A DNA stretch of 22,625 nucleotides, taken from Pseudomonadota bacterium (GTDB lineage Bacteria; Desulfobacterota; Syntrophobacteria; Syntrophobacterales; Syntrophobacteraceae). The notes beneath the pieces were generated by a model. The model was given only the letters and a program-made list of their open reading frames with translations, did no database searches and was not told the origin of the DNA. The translations under genes and the position numbers were made by a program. The stretch lies in contig JAEZHY010000194.1 of assembly GCA_023416335.1 (NCBI GenBank), forward strand, positions 1 to 22,625. Direction: 5' to 3'. Every line of letters starts with the position of its first letter. The stretch's first letter is position 1. Below, piece by piece: positions 6,872-14,082 of this stretch.

Positions 6872-9784
6872 TTACATCTTCATCCGCTTGCCTTCAGGAT
6901 CGTAAAACGGCATGGGGACGACCTTTGCATGGAGAAGCACCCCCTTGCAGCCGTCCTCGTAAATGGAAAGCCTCGAACCCTCTACGGCGAGATCGTCATC
7001 CACCAGCGCCATCCCGACGGGTTCTTTCAGGGAATAGCTGTAGCGTGCCGTACAGACATACCCGCGTATGCGGCTGTCAACTATGGGTGACCCGTCTTTA
7101 GGGGTCCGGGAGCCGCCGTTTTCCATTTTGAAGCCGACGAGTTTGAGGCGCCCTTTCTGATCCTCGGTATGCCGGAGGGCTACCGCCCCGACTTTTTTCC
7201 ATTCCGGCATCTTCTGCCACAGGAAACTCAGCCCGAGGTCATGCAGCGTCGTGCGCTGCTCCGACTCGGACCCCAGGATGATGTGTCCTTTTTCGAGCCG
7301 CAGCGAACTTTGGGCTTCCAGCCCGAAATTCCTGATACCGAATTCTTTTCCGGCTTCTTCCAGGATATCCCACAGGGCCTGAGTGTATGATGAAGGTACG
7401 TGGAATTCGTACGAGAGTTCGCCGACGAACCCGAGCCGCATCGCCCGAACCGGAATTCCCTTGATTGAAAACTCCCGGTAGCAGGAAAACGGGAAGGCTT
7501 CGTTTGATACATCGGCATCTGCAACCTTCTCGAGGACCTCCCTCGCGTTCGGCCCGGCCAGGTTGATCACGCCGTAAGCGTCTGTGAGATTAACCAGATG
7601 GTAATTCCAGTTCTCATAGCGGGTGTGATAGCGGAACCATTCGGCGGTTACCCCAGCCCTTCCGGTCGAAGCCGTGAAAAAGTAGTCGTTTTCGCCGATC
7701 TTGGTCACAACGCCGTCGTCTATCACGCAGCCGTCTTCGTTACACATAGCGGTGTAACGCATCCTGCCCTGAACGACCCGAGACATGTCGCTCACGTAGA
7801 CACGCTGCAGGGCCTTCAAGGCGTCCGGCCCGTGAATCCGGAACTTTCCGAGAGTCGAGGCATCAAGCATGCCCACATTGCTGCGCACATTTTCGACCTC
7901 GGCCCGCGTGAATTTGTCTTCGGAAAACCGTCGCGCCCGCACCCAGACACCTACCCGCTCCATCACGGCACCGGCTGCCGCCTGCGAATGATGCAGCGGC
8001 GTGCGCTTGGCCATATCGTGGTTGGAACCCGCATAGGCCGCGATCAGGGCGGGAACGAGAGGCGCCCGCATGCTCGTGGGTTTTACTTCGGCGGGAGCTT
8101 CCCGGGTCGCTGCGACATAGAGCGGCAGGTTGTGACCGGGTATGCCCCCCTGGCCGGGACCGGTCCCAGCGGACGTAAAGCGCTTGATGAGTTCCGGCAT
8201 ATCGAAGCCCATGTCCAGCGCCTGGTTCACGTTCTTTATCGTGGTATCCTCATCGAAGCATATGAAGGTCTTACAGCCTTTGACCGGGGCCATCACGAAC
8301 TTCGATCCCCGAGCCGGACCGGCAAATGCAGCGAGTTCTTCCCCTGCAAGCCGTATTTGGGCGGATGCATCCACGCCGCAATCGGCGGCAGCACGGCACC
8401 CGGCCAGCAGCCCTGAAGCTTCGATCGCCTCTGGAGAGGCGTACCCGAGCATGCGTCCCGCGGCGTGCATTTTTTCGGGCAGTTCTTTCGGAAGGAAGAA
8501 TCCCGTATGATTGTCGTAGCTCATCTTCGCCTGACCGAGCGAAAGCGGACCCCATACCGGCGTGAAACCCGCCGAGGCGACAAGGGTATCGCACTCTATC
8601 CGGCGCTTTCGGAAACCTCCCGTAGTAGCCAGTTGAACCGAACTCAGGGTGTTCCAGCCCTTGGCTTCGGCTGCAACCCAACCACCGTAGTAAGGAATGC
8701 CGCGCTTTGCCAGTTCATCGAGCAATGCCGTGGACTGACCGTCTTCCCGGACATCAGCGACACAGGCGATATCGAGGCCGAGGTCCGCGAGATCTATTGC
8801 CGCTTCGATGCCCATGTCGTGCCCGATGCTGAACACGGCGCGCTTTCCGGGCAGCAGTCCCCAGGTATGAGTCAGCCTGTGGGCGCACCCGACCTGCATG
8901 ACTCCTGGCTTTTCGTTGTTGTTAAAGAGAAGAGGACGTTCGATGCAACCGGTCGCAACAACCACGCTTTCGGCACGAACTTCTATATAGCGCTCGTCGA
9001 AAACGTCCCCGTCTCCGCCCCGTTGCATCGCGGTGACCAGGCTGTTGCTGTATGTCCCGAGGAGGGACGCGGAGGTGAACACCCTGATGTTAGAAGTGCT
9101 CCGCACCTTTTCGGCAAGGTCCGAAGCCCTTCGGTAAAGCGGGACGCCGCTCCCGTTCTTAGCCGTCCTGTATTCGAAAGATCCTCCCAGCCACGGCCTG
9201 GCTTCGATTAGAATCACCGACAGCCCGGATTCCGCCGCTGCAAGGGCCGCGGACATACCTGCGGCTCCGCCGCCGATCACGCACACATCCGCGCGCGGAT
9301 AAATTTCGTCGTACTTCCCGGGCATCTCGAAATCCGGCTGCATCACTCCAAGCCCTGCAGCCTTGCGGATGCGCTCGATCACATGAGGCCACAGCCAGGC
9401 CGGTCTATGGAAAACTTTGTAATAGAACCCGGCGGGCATGGCCCAGCTCAGTGAATCCATAAAGCCCATGAGGTCGAATTCGGGTAAACCGACGACATTT
9501 TGAGCTTTCACACGCATGCCGCTTTTTGCCGGCGTGTTTTCGGCCCTTACGTTAGGCACGCCGTCCACTTCCATCAGCGTATTGCTGCATTCGCCGTCCA
9601 GGCTGTAGAGACCCCTCGGGCGATGGTATTTCAGACTGCGGCCGAAAATGCGGATGCCGTTTGCATACAGCGCACTCGCAACCGTATCGCCCTCGACACC
9701 CTGCATGACCCTGCCCTGATAACGGACCGAAATCGTATCCCTGGGATGAATTCGCAATGTGGGGAGATTTTCAAGCCTGTCCAT
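6872..9784 (-). CDS. soxA: Sarcosine oxidase alpha-like subunit (SoxA; dimethylglycine/sarcosine oxidation, GcvT C-terminus)
   Basis: Large subunit of a heterotetrameric sarcosine-oxidase-like complex; 970 residues, close to the roughly 965 of characterised SoxA. Residues 10-98 form the ferredoxin-like N-terminal domain with the block GDTVASALYANG and GRSLKYHRPRGLY. Only one cysteine (Cys66) is present there, so no 2Fe-2S cluster is expected in it. The dinucleotide-binding fold starts at 167 with VCVIGGGAAGMSAALA (glycines 171-176). The middle contains KRFTSAGTGPGQGG, matching the SoxA 'KRYTTxGxxxxQG' segment. From about residue 590 the protein is a GcvT-type aminomethyltransferase domain that in this family binds tetrahydrofolate and captures formaldehyde as methylene-THF. 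The ATG immediately follows the soxD stop (TAAATG), and a GAGGTGG within the end of soxD is the ribosome site. This suggests tight translational coupling with soxD. Confidence 0.93.
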   Translation of the reverse strand: MDRLENLPTLRIHPRDTISVRYQGRVMQGVEGDTVASALYANGIRIFGRSLKYHRPRGLYSLDGECSNTLMEVDGVPNVRAENTPAKSGMRVKAQNVVGLPEFDLMGFMDSLSWAMPAGFYYKVFHRPAWLWPHVIERIRKAAGLGVMQPDFEMPGKYDEIYPRADVCVIGGGAAGMSAALAAAESGLSVILIEARPWLGGSFEYRTAKNGSGVPLYRRASDLAEKVRSTSNIRVFTSASLLGTYSNSLVTAMQRGGDGDVFDERYIEVRAESVVVATGCIERPLLFNNNEKPGVMQVGCAHRLTHTWGLLPGKRAVFSIGHDMGIEAAIDLADLGLDIACVADVREDGQSTALLDELAKRGIPYYGGWVAAEAKGWNTLSSVQLATTGGFRKRRIECDTLVASAGFTPVWGPLSLGQAKMSYDNHTGFFLPKELPEKMHAAGRMLGYASPEAIEASGLLAGCRAAADCGVDASAQIRLAGEELAAFAGPARGSKFVMAPVKGCKTFICFDEDTTIKNVNQALDMGFDMPELIKRFTSAGTGPGQGGIPGHNLPLYVAATREAPAEVKPTSMRAPLVPALIAAYAGSNHDMAKRTPLHHSQAAAGAVMERVGVWVRARRFSEDKFTRAEVENVRSNVGMLDASTLGKFRIHGPDALKALQRVYVSDMSRVVQGRMRYTAMCNEDGCVIDDGVVTKIGENDYFFTASTGRAGVTAEWFRYHTRYENWNYHLVNLTDAYGVINLAGPNAREVLEKVADADVSNEAFPFSCYREFSIKGIPVRAMRLGFVGELSYEFHVPSSYTQALWDILEEAGKEFGIRNFGLEAQSSLRLEKGHIILGSESEQRTTLHDLGLSFLWQKMPEWKKVGAVALRHTEDQKGRLKLVGFKMENGGSRTPKDGSPIVDSRIRGYVCTARYSYSLKEPVGMALVDDDLAVEGSRLSIYEDGCKGVLLHAKVVPMPFYDPEGKRMKM

Positions 9785-10060
9785 TTATTCCACCTCGGGT
9801 GCGTTCACATCTGCTTTGACAAAGACTTCGAGATTGGTCCGTGTGTTTCGCAAAATCGTGAACCAGGACCCGCAGCCGTCTTTGTGGCACCACCATTCCT
9901 TCTGGATTCCGGCAGTGCAGTTGTTCATACAGGCATATTCGCACCAGGAAGCCGGGGTAAGTCCCGCTTCATCCGGCTTCGGCCCCTTGTCCTCGCCGCC
10001 GAACCGGAACTCGTATCCGTTCCGCCTCCCGCAAATGGGGCAGGTAATAGTGAGTGCCAT
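9785..10060 (-). CDS. soxD: Sarcosine oxidase delta-like subunit (SoxD) with extra cysteines
   Basis: Small zinc-binding subunit of the same complex; 91 residues from the ATG at 10060, which has AGGAG five nt upstream. A longer frame starting at 10102 lacks a ribosome site and reads into the soxB-soxD gap. The N-terminal ITCPICGRRNGYEFRFGGE is the SoxD signature. Cys7, Cys10, His59 and Cys63 fall at or next to the positions of the zinc ligands in the known heterotetrameric enzymes (Cys6, Cys9, His59, Cys63). The sequence also contains Cys40, Cys44, Cys48 and Cys58, where the SoxD sequences I can recall have non-cysteine residues (see findings). The stop abuts the soxA start. In the complex SoxD mainly packs against SoxA; whether this variant binds a second metal is open. 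Confidence 0.92.
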   Translation of the reverse strand: MALTITCPICGRRNGYEFRFGGEDKGPKPDEAGLTPASWCEYACMNNCTAGIQKEWWCHKDGCGSWFTILRNTRTNLEVFVKADVNAPEVE

Positions 10061-10129
10061 TTTTTCTCCTCTATATGCGATCGGGAATGGCCGCGTTAAC
10101 AAGCCATGCCCCTTCGCCTGTTTTCGCTC

Positions 10130-11353
10130 TCAATTGTCGGGAGAATAGCTCACGAGGGCCGCCGTCTCGCCCATCAGCCTGTGCTGTTCGAATCGGCGAA
10201 GCCCAAAGGGCTCGAGAATCTTCGGACATGCGTCGGTTGCCACGTATTGGGCCATGTACTTGCCTGCGACAGTCGAGGATTTGAAGCCAAAATATCCCCA
10301 GCCGCAGTCCATGAAGTAGCCCTTGACGGGGTAGTTGCCGTCCATGATGGGAGCCATATCGGGCGTCATGTCGGCGAGGCCCGACCAGTGGCGCATGAAC
10401 TTTACCCCTCTCAGGCACGGCAGCATCTCGGAAAGGGCCTCTGCCTGGTGTTTTATATAGTAGGCGGTGCACTGGGTTGTGTAGTTCGGCCACGCATCCA
10501 TGTGGGCGCCGGTCGCGATTTCGCCTTTGAGCGTCTGGTTGGCGTAGCAGTGATACATGCCCGATGAGACCACGTGATGGAGGAGCGGCTTCAGCGGTTG
10601 TGTCACCATCGCCTGAATATTGAGTACGCTTATCGGCAGACGGACTCCCAGCATCTGCGAGGAGATGGCGGCCGAATACCCGCCCGCAGCATTTAAGACC
10701 CGTGGAGTGTAGATCGGACCTTTATCGGTCTGGACGGAAACGACCCGGCCGTTTTCGACGCCGATCCCGGTAACCTCGGTATTCTGGTGAATATGGACGC
10801 CGCACTTCGAAGCGCCCTTAGCAAGCCCCCAGACAACCGCATCGTGCCGTACTATCCCGCCTGGCGGGTGGTACATGCCCCCGAAGATCGGATACCGCAG
10901 GCGGTCGGAGATATCGAGTGCCGGGATGAGTTCCTTGCATTCCTTTGGATCCACCAGCTTGCTCTCAATCCCGTAGAACTGGGCGGATGCGATCTGGAGC
11001 CGCATGGCTTTGAGGGCGGCATCGCTGTGAGCCAGGTTGAGGTTCCCGCAGTTGTAAAACATCAGGTTGAAGTCGAGTTCACGTGTCAGAACGGCCCATA
11101 GTTCGAGGGCTTCTTTGTACAGAGGCAGGTTCTCCTGGGTACGCTGATTGGCGCGCACAATTGCCGTGTTGCGGCCGGAGCCTCCAAAACCGATGTAGTT
11201 CTTTTCAATTACTGCAATGTTTGTCATTCCCTGATGGCGAGCGAGGAAATAGGCTGTTGCCAGCCCGTGGAGCCCTCCGCCTATAATGACTGCATCATAG
11301 CTGTGCTTGAGGGCACTCGGGTTTTCCCAAAGTCGTTTGGAACGCCGGAACAT
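10130..11353 (-). CDS. soxB: Sarcosine oxidase beta-like subunit (SoxB), FAD/FMN-dependent amine oxidoreductase
   Basis: Catalytic flavin subunit of the complex, 407 residues (characterised SoxB is about 405). The FAD-binding fold opens with AVIIGGGLHGLATAYFLA (residues 21-38). The segment GGIVRHDAVVWG places His170 at the spot where the beta subunit carries covalent FMN. NQTLKGEIATGAH keeps a lysine (Lys276) at the position equivalent to the oxygen-activating lysine of sarcosine oxidases. PDMAPIMDG near the C-terminus is the usual flavin-contact block. I chose ATG 11353, preceded by AGGAGG with a 6-nt spacer; the upstream ATG at 11437 has no site and adds residues before the Rossmann fold. 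It is the first gene of the leftward cluster, with the divergent RpiR regulator 310 bp away. Substrate could be sarcosine, dimethylglycine or a related secondary/tertiary amine. Confidence 0.93.
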   Translation of the reverse strand: MFRRSKRLWENPSALKHSYDAVIIGGGLHGLATAYFLARHQGMTNIAVIEKNYIGFGGSGRNTAIVRANQRTQENLPLYKEALELWAVLTRELDFNLMFYNCGNLNLAHSDAALKAMRLQIASAQFYGIESKLVDPKECKELIPALDISDRLRYPIFGGMYHPPGGIVRHDAVVWGLAKGASKCGVHIHQNTEVTGIGVENGRVVSVQTDKGPIYTPRVLNAAGGYSAAISSQMLGVRLPISVLNIQAMVTQPLKPLLHHVVSSGMYHCYANQTLKGEIATGAHMDAWPNYTTQCTAYYIKHQAEALSEMLPCLRGVKFMRHWSGLADMTPDMAPIMDGNYPVKGYFMDCGWGYFGFKSSTVAGKYMAQYVATDACPKILEPFGLRRFEQHRLMGETAALVSYSPDN

Positions 11354-11408
11354 TACGATCCTCCTGTTTGCCGCGCGAGGAAAGCTCGAAGTTGCGCTGT
11401 GAGGTTTT

Positions 11409-11437
11409 ACACTATCAATGAGCACAAATGATGTCAA
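11409..11437 (-). promoter_or_regulatory. Candidate promoter of the sox-mttB cluster
   Basis: On the minus strand a perfect TTGACA (11437-11432) is followed after 17 nt by TAGTGT (11414-11409), a weak -10. Transcription would begin about 50 bp before the soxB ATG at 11353. The -35 is good and the -10 poor, which fits a promoter needing activation, but this is inferred from sequence only. Confidence 0.35.
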
Positions 11438-11584
11438 AGCCTAAAATGCTTTCAAAATGTTTTTTTTCGAAGAAGAACGTATTATCTCCTTACTTTATTG
11501 AAACTATTGGTGTATTTAGCAATTTAAGAGTAACAATAAGGTAATGTCCAGGAAGCAACATGATCCAGCAAATGAAACAAATCT

Positions 11585-11608
11585 TGTCATTTTCTTCAAA
11601 AATTGACA
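11585..11608. promoter_or_regulatory. Candidate operator palindrome TGTCA-N14-TGACA
   Basis: TGTCA at 11585-11589 and TGACA at 11604-11608 form an inverted repeat with an additional TTTT/AAAA pair inside. The right half coincides with the -35 of the regulator promoter, so a bound protein would block it. RpiR-family proteins bind imperfect palindromes in neighbouring promoters; this one is a candidate autoregulatory site. Confidence 0.3.
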
Positions 11609-11631
11609 TCTCACAGCACAGATGGTATTCG
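11603..11631 (+). promoter_or_regulatory. Candidate promoter of the RpiR-family regulator
   Basis: A perfect TTGACA at 11603-11608 is followed after 17 nt by TATTCG at 11626-11631, a modest -10. The expected start lies about 25 bp before the chosen ATG at 11664. Confidence 0.4.
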
Positions 11632-11663
11632 TCCCCAAAATGACATGGGAGAGGGAGGACCGG

Positions 11664-12551
11664 ATGGCAGCTTTTCTCCATCCTTTCATCGAGAAGATCC
11701 AGGCAAACAGGGACCGGCTCACCAAAAAGGGCAGGATCCTCACCGACAACATCCTTGCCGGTCCGCGAAAAGTCGTCTTCATGACCATTCGGGAACTGGC
11801 CGACCACTGCGGCGTCAGCGAGGCGACCGTCGTACGACTCATGCATCAGCTCGGGTTCAAGGGCTATAACGACTTCCAGCAGTCGCTGAGAGACTATGTG
11901 GACGTCGAACTCACATTGATCGAGCGCCTGGACCTGACCGACCTGGAAACTCCCGGCGGGAACCTCTTAAGTCGCGTAATTTTCGAGGAAATAGACAACC
12001 TGAAACAGCTGCACGAATCGCTCGACCTCGCGGCAGCCGACCGCGTAGTGGAACTTCTCGCTCAAAGGCCCCGGGTTTTTGTCGTGGGTTCGCGGCTTTC
12101 CTACACCTTCGCCTATTACCTGGGCTGGTCGTTGAGTAAAATCCGGTCGGGCGTTCAGATCCTTAAGGGAAGCGACAACACCGCGATCGACTGGCTTGCG
12201 ATAGCGCCTGCGGATTCGCTCGTCGTTCTGCTTGCAACCTCGCGTTACCCAAACGACCTGCTCAAGACGGCAAGAGCTGTCCGAAGGCAGGAAAAAACTC
12301 TCGTGGCGATAGCAGACAGCGCAAGCTGCCCTCTCATTCAATTCGCCCACGAATCTCTCATCGCCCCAACGCGCCACATTCCGTTCATAGGCAGTCCCTC
12401 AGCCCTTGCCAGCCTCATCAGCTTTCTCATCCAGAGACTTGCGGGCATGCAGGGCGACTGCACTAAGGCCCACCAGACAAGACTCGAGCAGAGCTATCTC
12501 GAAAATGATGTCTTCTTTAATCTTTATAAGGACGGAACAGAAGAGAAGTAG
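11664..12551 (+). CDS. RpiR-family transcriptional regulator (HTH plus SIS domain)
   Basis: Cytoplasmic DNA-binding regulator, 295 residues, the usual size. The N-terminal helix-turn-helix spans about residues 35-70 and contains TIRELADHCGVSEATVVRLM followed by the RpiR-typical GFKGYNDFQQSLR. The C-terminal SIS domain (about 115-230) shows VFVVGSRLSYTFAYYLGWSL and DSLVVLLATSRYPNDLLKTA. SIS domains usually sense phosphosugars, but the ligand here cannot be read from sequence. I chose ATG 11664, preceded by GGGAGG with 5-nt spacing, rather than the ATG at 11622. It is divergent from soxB across a 310-bp region with a palindrome over its own -35, so autoregulation and control of the sox-mttB cluster are plausible. 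A regulator of this family for amine demethylation would differ from the AraC-type GbdR used by pseudomonads. Confidence 0.9.
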   Translation: MAAFLHPFIEKIQANRDRLTKKGRILTDNILAGPRKVVFMTIRELADHCGVSEATVVRLMHQLGFKGYNDFQQSLRDYVDVELTLIERLDLTDLETPGGNLLSRVIFEEIDNLKQLHESLDLAAADRVVELLAQRPRVFVVGSRLSYTFAYYLGWSLSKIRSGVQILKGSDNTAIDWLAIAPADSLVVLLATSRYPNDLLKTARAVRRQEKTLVAIADSASCPLIQFAHESLIAPTRHIPFIGSPSALASLISFLIQRLAGMQGDCTKAHQTRLEQSYLENDVFFNLYKDGTEEK

Positions 12552-12614
12552 TGCAAGGCACAAGCTGAGAATGGGGACTGGAGACGCAAAGGGAAGGCGG
12601 AGCCGTGTAGAGTG

Positions 12615-12667
12615 GGTGAGCGAAGCGCGGTCCGGCCCTTTCGGGTGCCCACCGCGCTGCGCTCACC
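12615..12667. repeat. GC-rich inverted repeat between convergent genes
   Basis: Arms 12615-12631 and 12651-12667 pair over 17 positions with one mismatch (GTGAGCGAAGCGCGGT against ACCGCGCTGCGCTCAC). The 19-nt loop itself contains a GGCCC/GGGTGCC pairing. No T-run follows on either strand. It lies between the RpiR gene end (12551) and the aminotransferase end (12697), so it may act as a bidirectional transcription barrier or be a dispersed palindromic element. Confidence 0.6.
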
Positions 12668-12696
12668 GCTTATTCGTTCGAACAAATCCAGGGCAA

Positions 12697-13989
12697 TCAC
12701 CCTCGACCTGCGATCTCCTTCAGCACCTTTCTTCCCGCATCCAGAATCGCATCGATCTCCGCCTCGCCGTGCGCGGTGGAGATATAGAGCTTTGTCGACA
12801 TGGGATTGAGGAAGATGCGGTTACGGAAGAGACCGAGCACAAATGCCCTCGCCTTTTCCGAATCGGCTCGAAAGGCGCTGCGGTAATCGACCACTTTTTC
12901 TCCCGTAAAGGAAAGCGCGCAGAGAGGACCGTCCCCGAGAACCTGGGCCGTGACGCCGACTTCTTTCAAAACGTCCCGGAATCCGTTTCGAAGCTTTTCC
13001 CCCATGACAAAAAGCCTTTCATAGGTGCCCGGCTTTCGGAGTTCTTCCAGGGTGGCGAGCGAAGCCGAGGTCGTCACAGGATTTCCGCCCAGAGTGCTCG
13101 CAAACCAGACATAGCCGTCCCGGCCGAGGGTGGATTCATCACACAGATCGAGAATTTCAGCGCGCCCGACAATTGCCCCCACCGGATACCCGCCGCCGAG
13201 CGCCTTGCCCAGGGCGGCGAGATCGGGCTTTACTCCGTAATATTGCTGCGCTCCCCCGTACGACAGCCGGAAGCCGGTTACGCATTCGTCGAAAATGAGC
13301 AGTATGCCGTGTTTCCTGGTGATCTCCCTCAAACCTTCGAGGAAACCGGGCAACGGCGAGGTGCACCTGTGGAGCGGTTCAACGATAACGCCTGCAATCT
13401 CGGAGGCATACTCGGCTATTATGCGGCTGGTGGTTTCCAGATCGTTATATGGAGCGATCAGGACTTCGCTGCAGGTCTTCTCCGTTATGCCCGCGGAAGT
13501 CGGGTTGGCTTGGGGAAAATCCACAAGGCGTTTTGGAAAGAGGCTTATGGAACCGAATTCGTTCGCCCCGTGGTATGCACCTTCGAACTTGACGATTTTA
13601 TCGCGTTTTCTGAAGGCACGCGCAAAGCGCACAGCGTACATGGTGGCTTCTGTTCCAGACGCGCAAAATCGCACCTTCTCGGCACACGGTACGGCGCGGA
13701 TAAGCTCTTCCGCAAGTTCCAGGGCAGGTTCGGATACATAGGAGAAGTTCGACCCCTGCACTACCCGGTCCCTCACCGCTTCGCAGATTTTCGGATGAGC
13801 GTGACCGAGAATGACCGAGCCCCATCCCATCGTGAAATCCACATACTCGTTGCCCTCGGCGTCGTAGACGTAGGCTCCCTTGCCCCGGGTCAGGACGATC
13901 GAGAGTTCCCGAGGGAGATTGTACTCACCGAGCGACCCGCCTGGAAACACCTTCCACGACCTCAAGCCCCATTCATTTGAATGCGTCAC
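12697..13989 (-). CDS. Class III PLP-dependent aminotransferase, HemL-like paralogue
   Basis: Fold-type I, class III aminotransferase of 430 residues, similar in size and layout to glutamate-1-semialdehyde 2,1-aminomutase (HemL). Visible landmarks are ASGTEATMYAVRFARA (PLP phosphate region), KFEGAYHGANE, APYNDLE, LLIFDECVTGFR with the pyridine-contacting Asp234, and PDLAALGKALGGGYPVGA with the Schiff-base lysine Lys262. The segment after VIVEP reads LHRCTSPLPGFLEGLR, whereas true HemL has 'GNMG' followed by the same FLEGLR. I therefore read it as a HemL-related aminotransferase or aminomutase, not the haem enzyme. The start GTG 13989 has AAAGGAG five nt upstream, better than the GTG two codons earlier that overlaps the site. 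It converges with the RpiR gene and follows the PHP/membrane gene by 93 bp. The substrate is unknown. Confidence 0.88.
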   Translation of the reverse strand: MTHSNEWGLRSWKVFPGGSLGEYNLPRELSIVLTRGKGAYVYDAEGNEYVDFTMGWGSVILGHAHPKICEAVRDRVVQGSNFSYVSEPALELAEELIRAVPCAEKVRFCASGTEATMYAVRFARAFRKRDKIVKFEGAYHGANEFGSISLFPKRLVDFPQANPTSAGITEKTCSEVLIAPYNDLETTSRIIAEYASEIAGVIVEPLHRCTSPLPGFLEGLREITRKHGILLIFDECVTGFRLSYGGAQQYYGVKPDLAALGKALGGGYPVGAIVGRAEILDLCDESTLGRDGYVWFASTLGGNPVTTSASLATLEELRKPGTYERLFVMGEKLRNGFRDVLKEVGVTAQVLGDGPLCALSFTGEKVVDYRSAFRADSEKARAFVLGLFRNRIFLNPMSTKLYISTAHGEAEIDAILDAGRKVLKEIAGRG

Positions 13990-14082
13990 CTTCACTCCTT
14001 TAACTGTTTGGGAATAATCGGATTGGATGCTGAGCGGTATATCGATACGAAAAGCGGGGGTAAGAAAACGGCACCCTTTTCA

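Larger units (their letters stand above)
11354..11663. other. Divergent control region between soxB and the RpiR-family regulator
   Basis: A 310-bp AT-rich region with no gene, serving both the leftward sox-mttB cluster and the rightward regulator. It holds two candidate promoters facing away from each other, each with a perfect TTGACA followed by TC, and one imperfect palindrome overlapping the regulator's -35. An additional imperfect inverted repeat, TCAAAGC-N7-GCTTTCA (11434-11454), overlaps the -35 of the leftward promoter. Reading frames in this stretch (for example minus 11490-11846) have no ribosome site and cross into the regulator; they were not called. Confidence 0.6.

Noticed and set aside
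11354..11663. Sigma-54 promoter or cobalamin/glycine riboswitch upstream of soxB
   Set aside because: No GG-N10-GC element with acceptable flanks was found, and no B12-box or glycine-aptamer-like conserved blocks were visible.
12406..13980. 524-codon plus-strand frame overlapping the aminotransferase
   Set aside because: Antisense to a gene with clear PLP-enzyme motifs; no ribosome site and overlaps the end of the RpiR gene.
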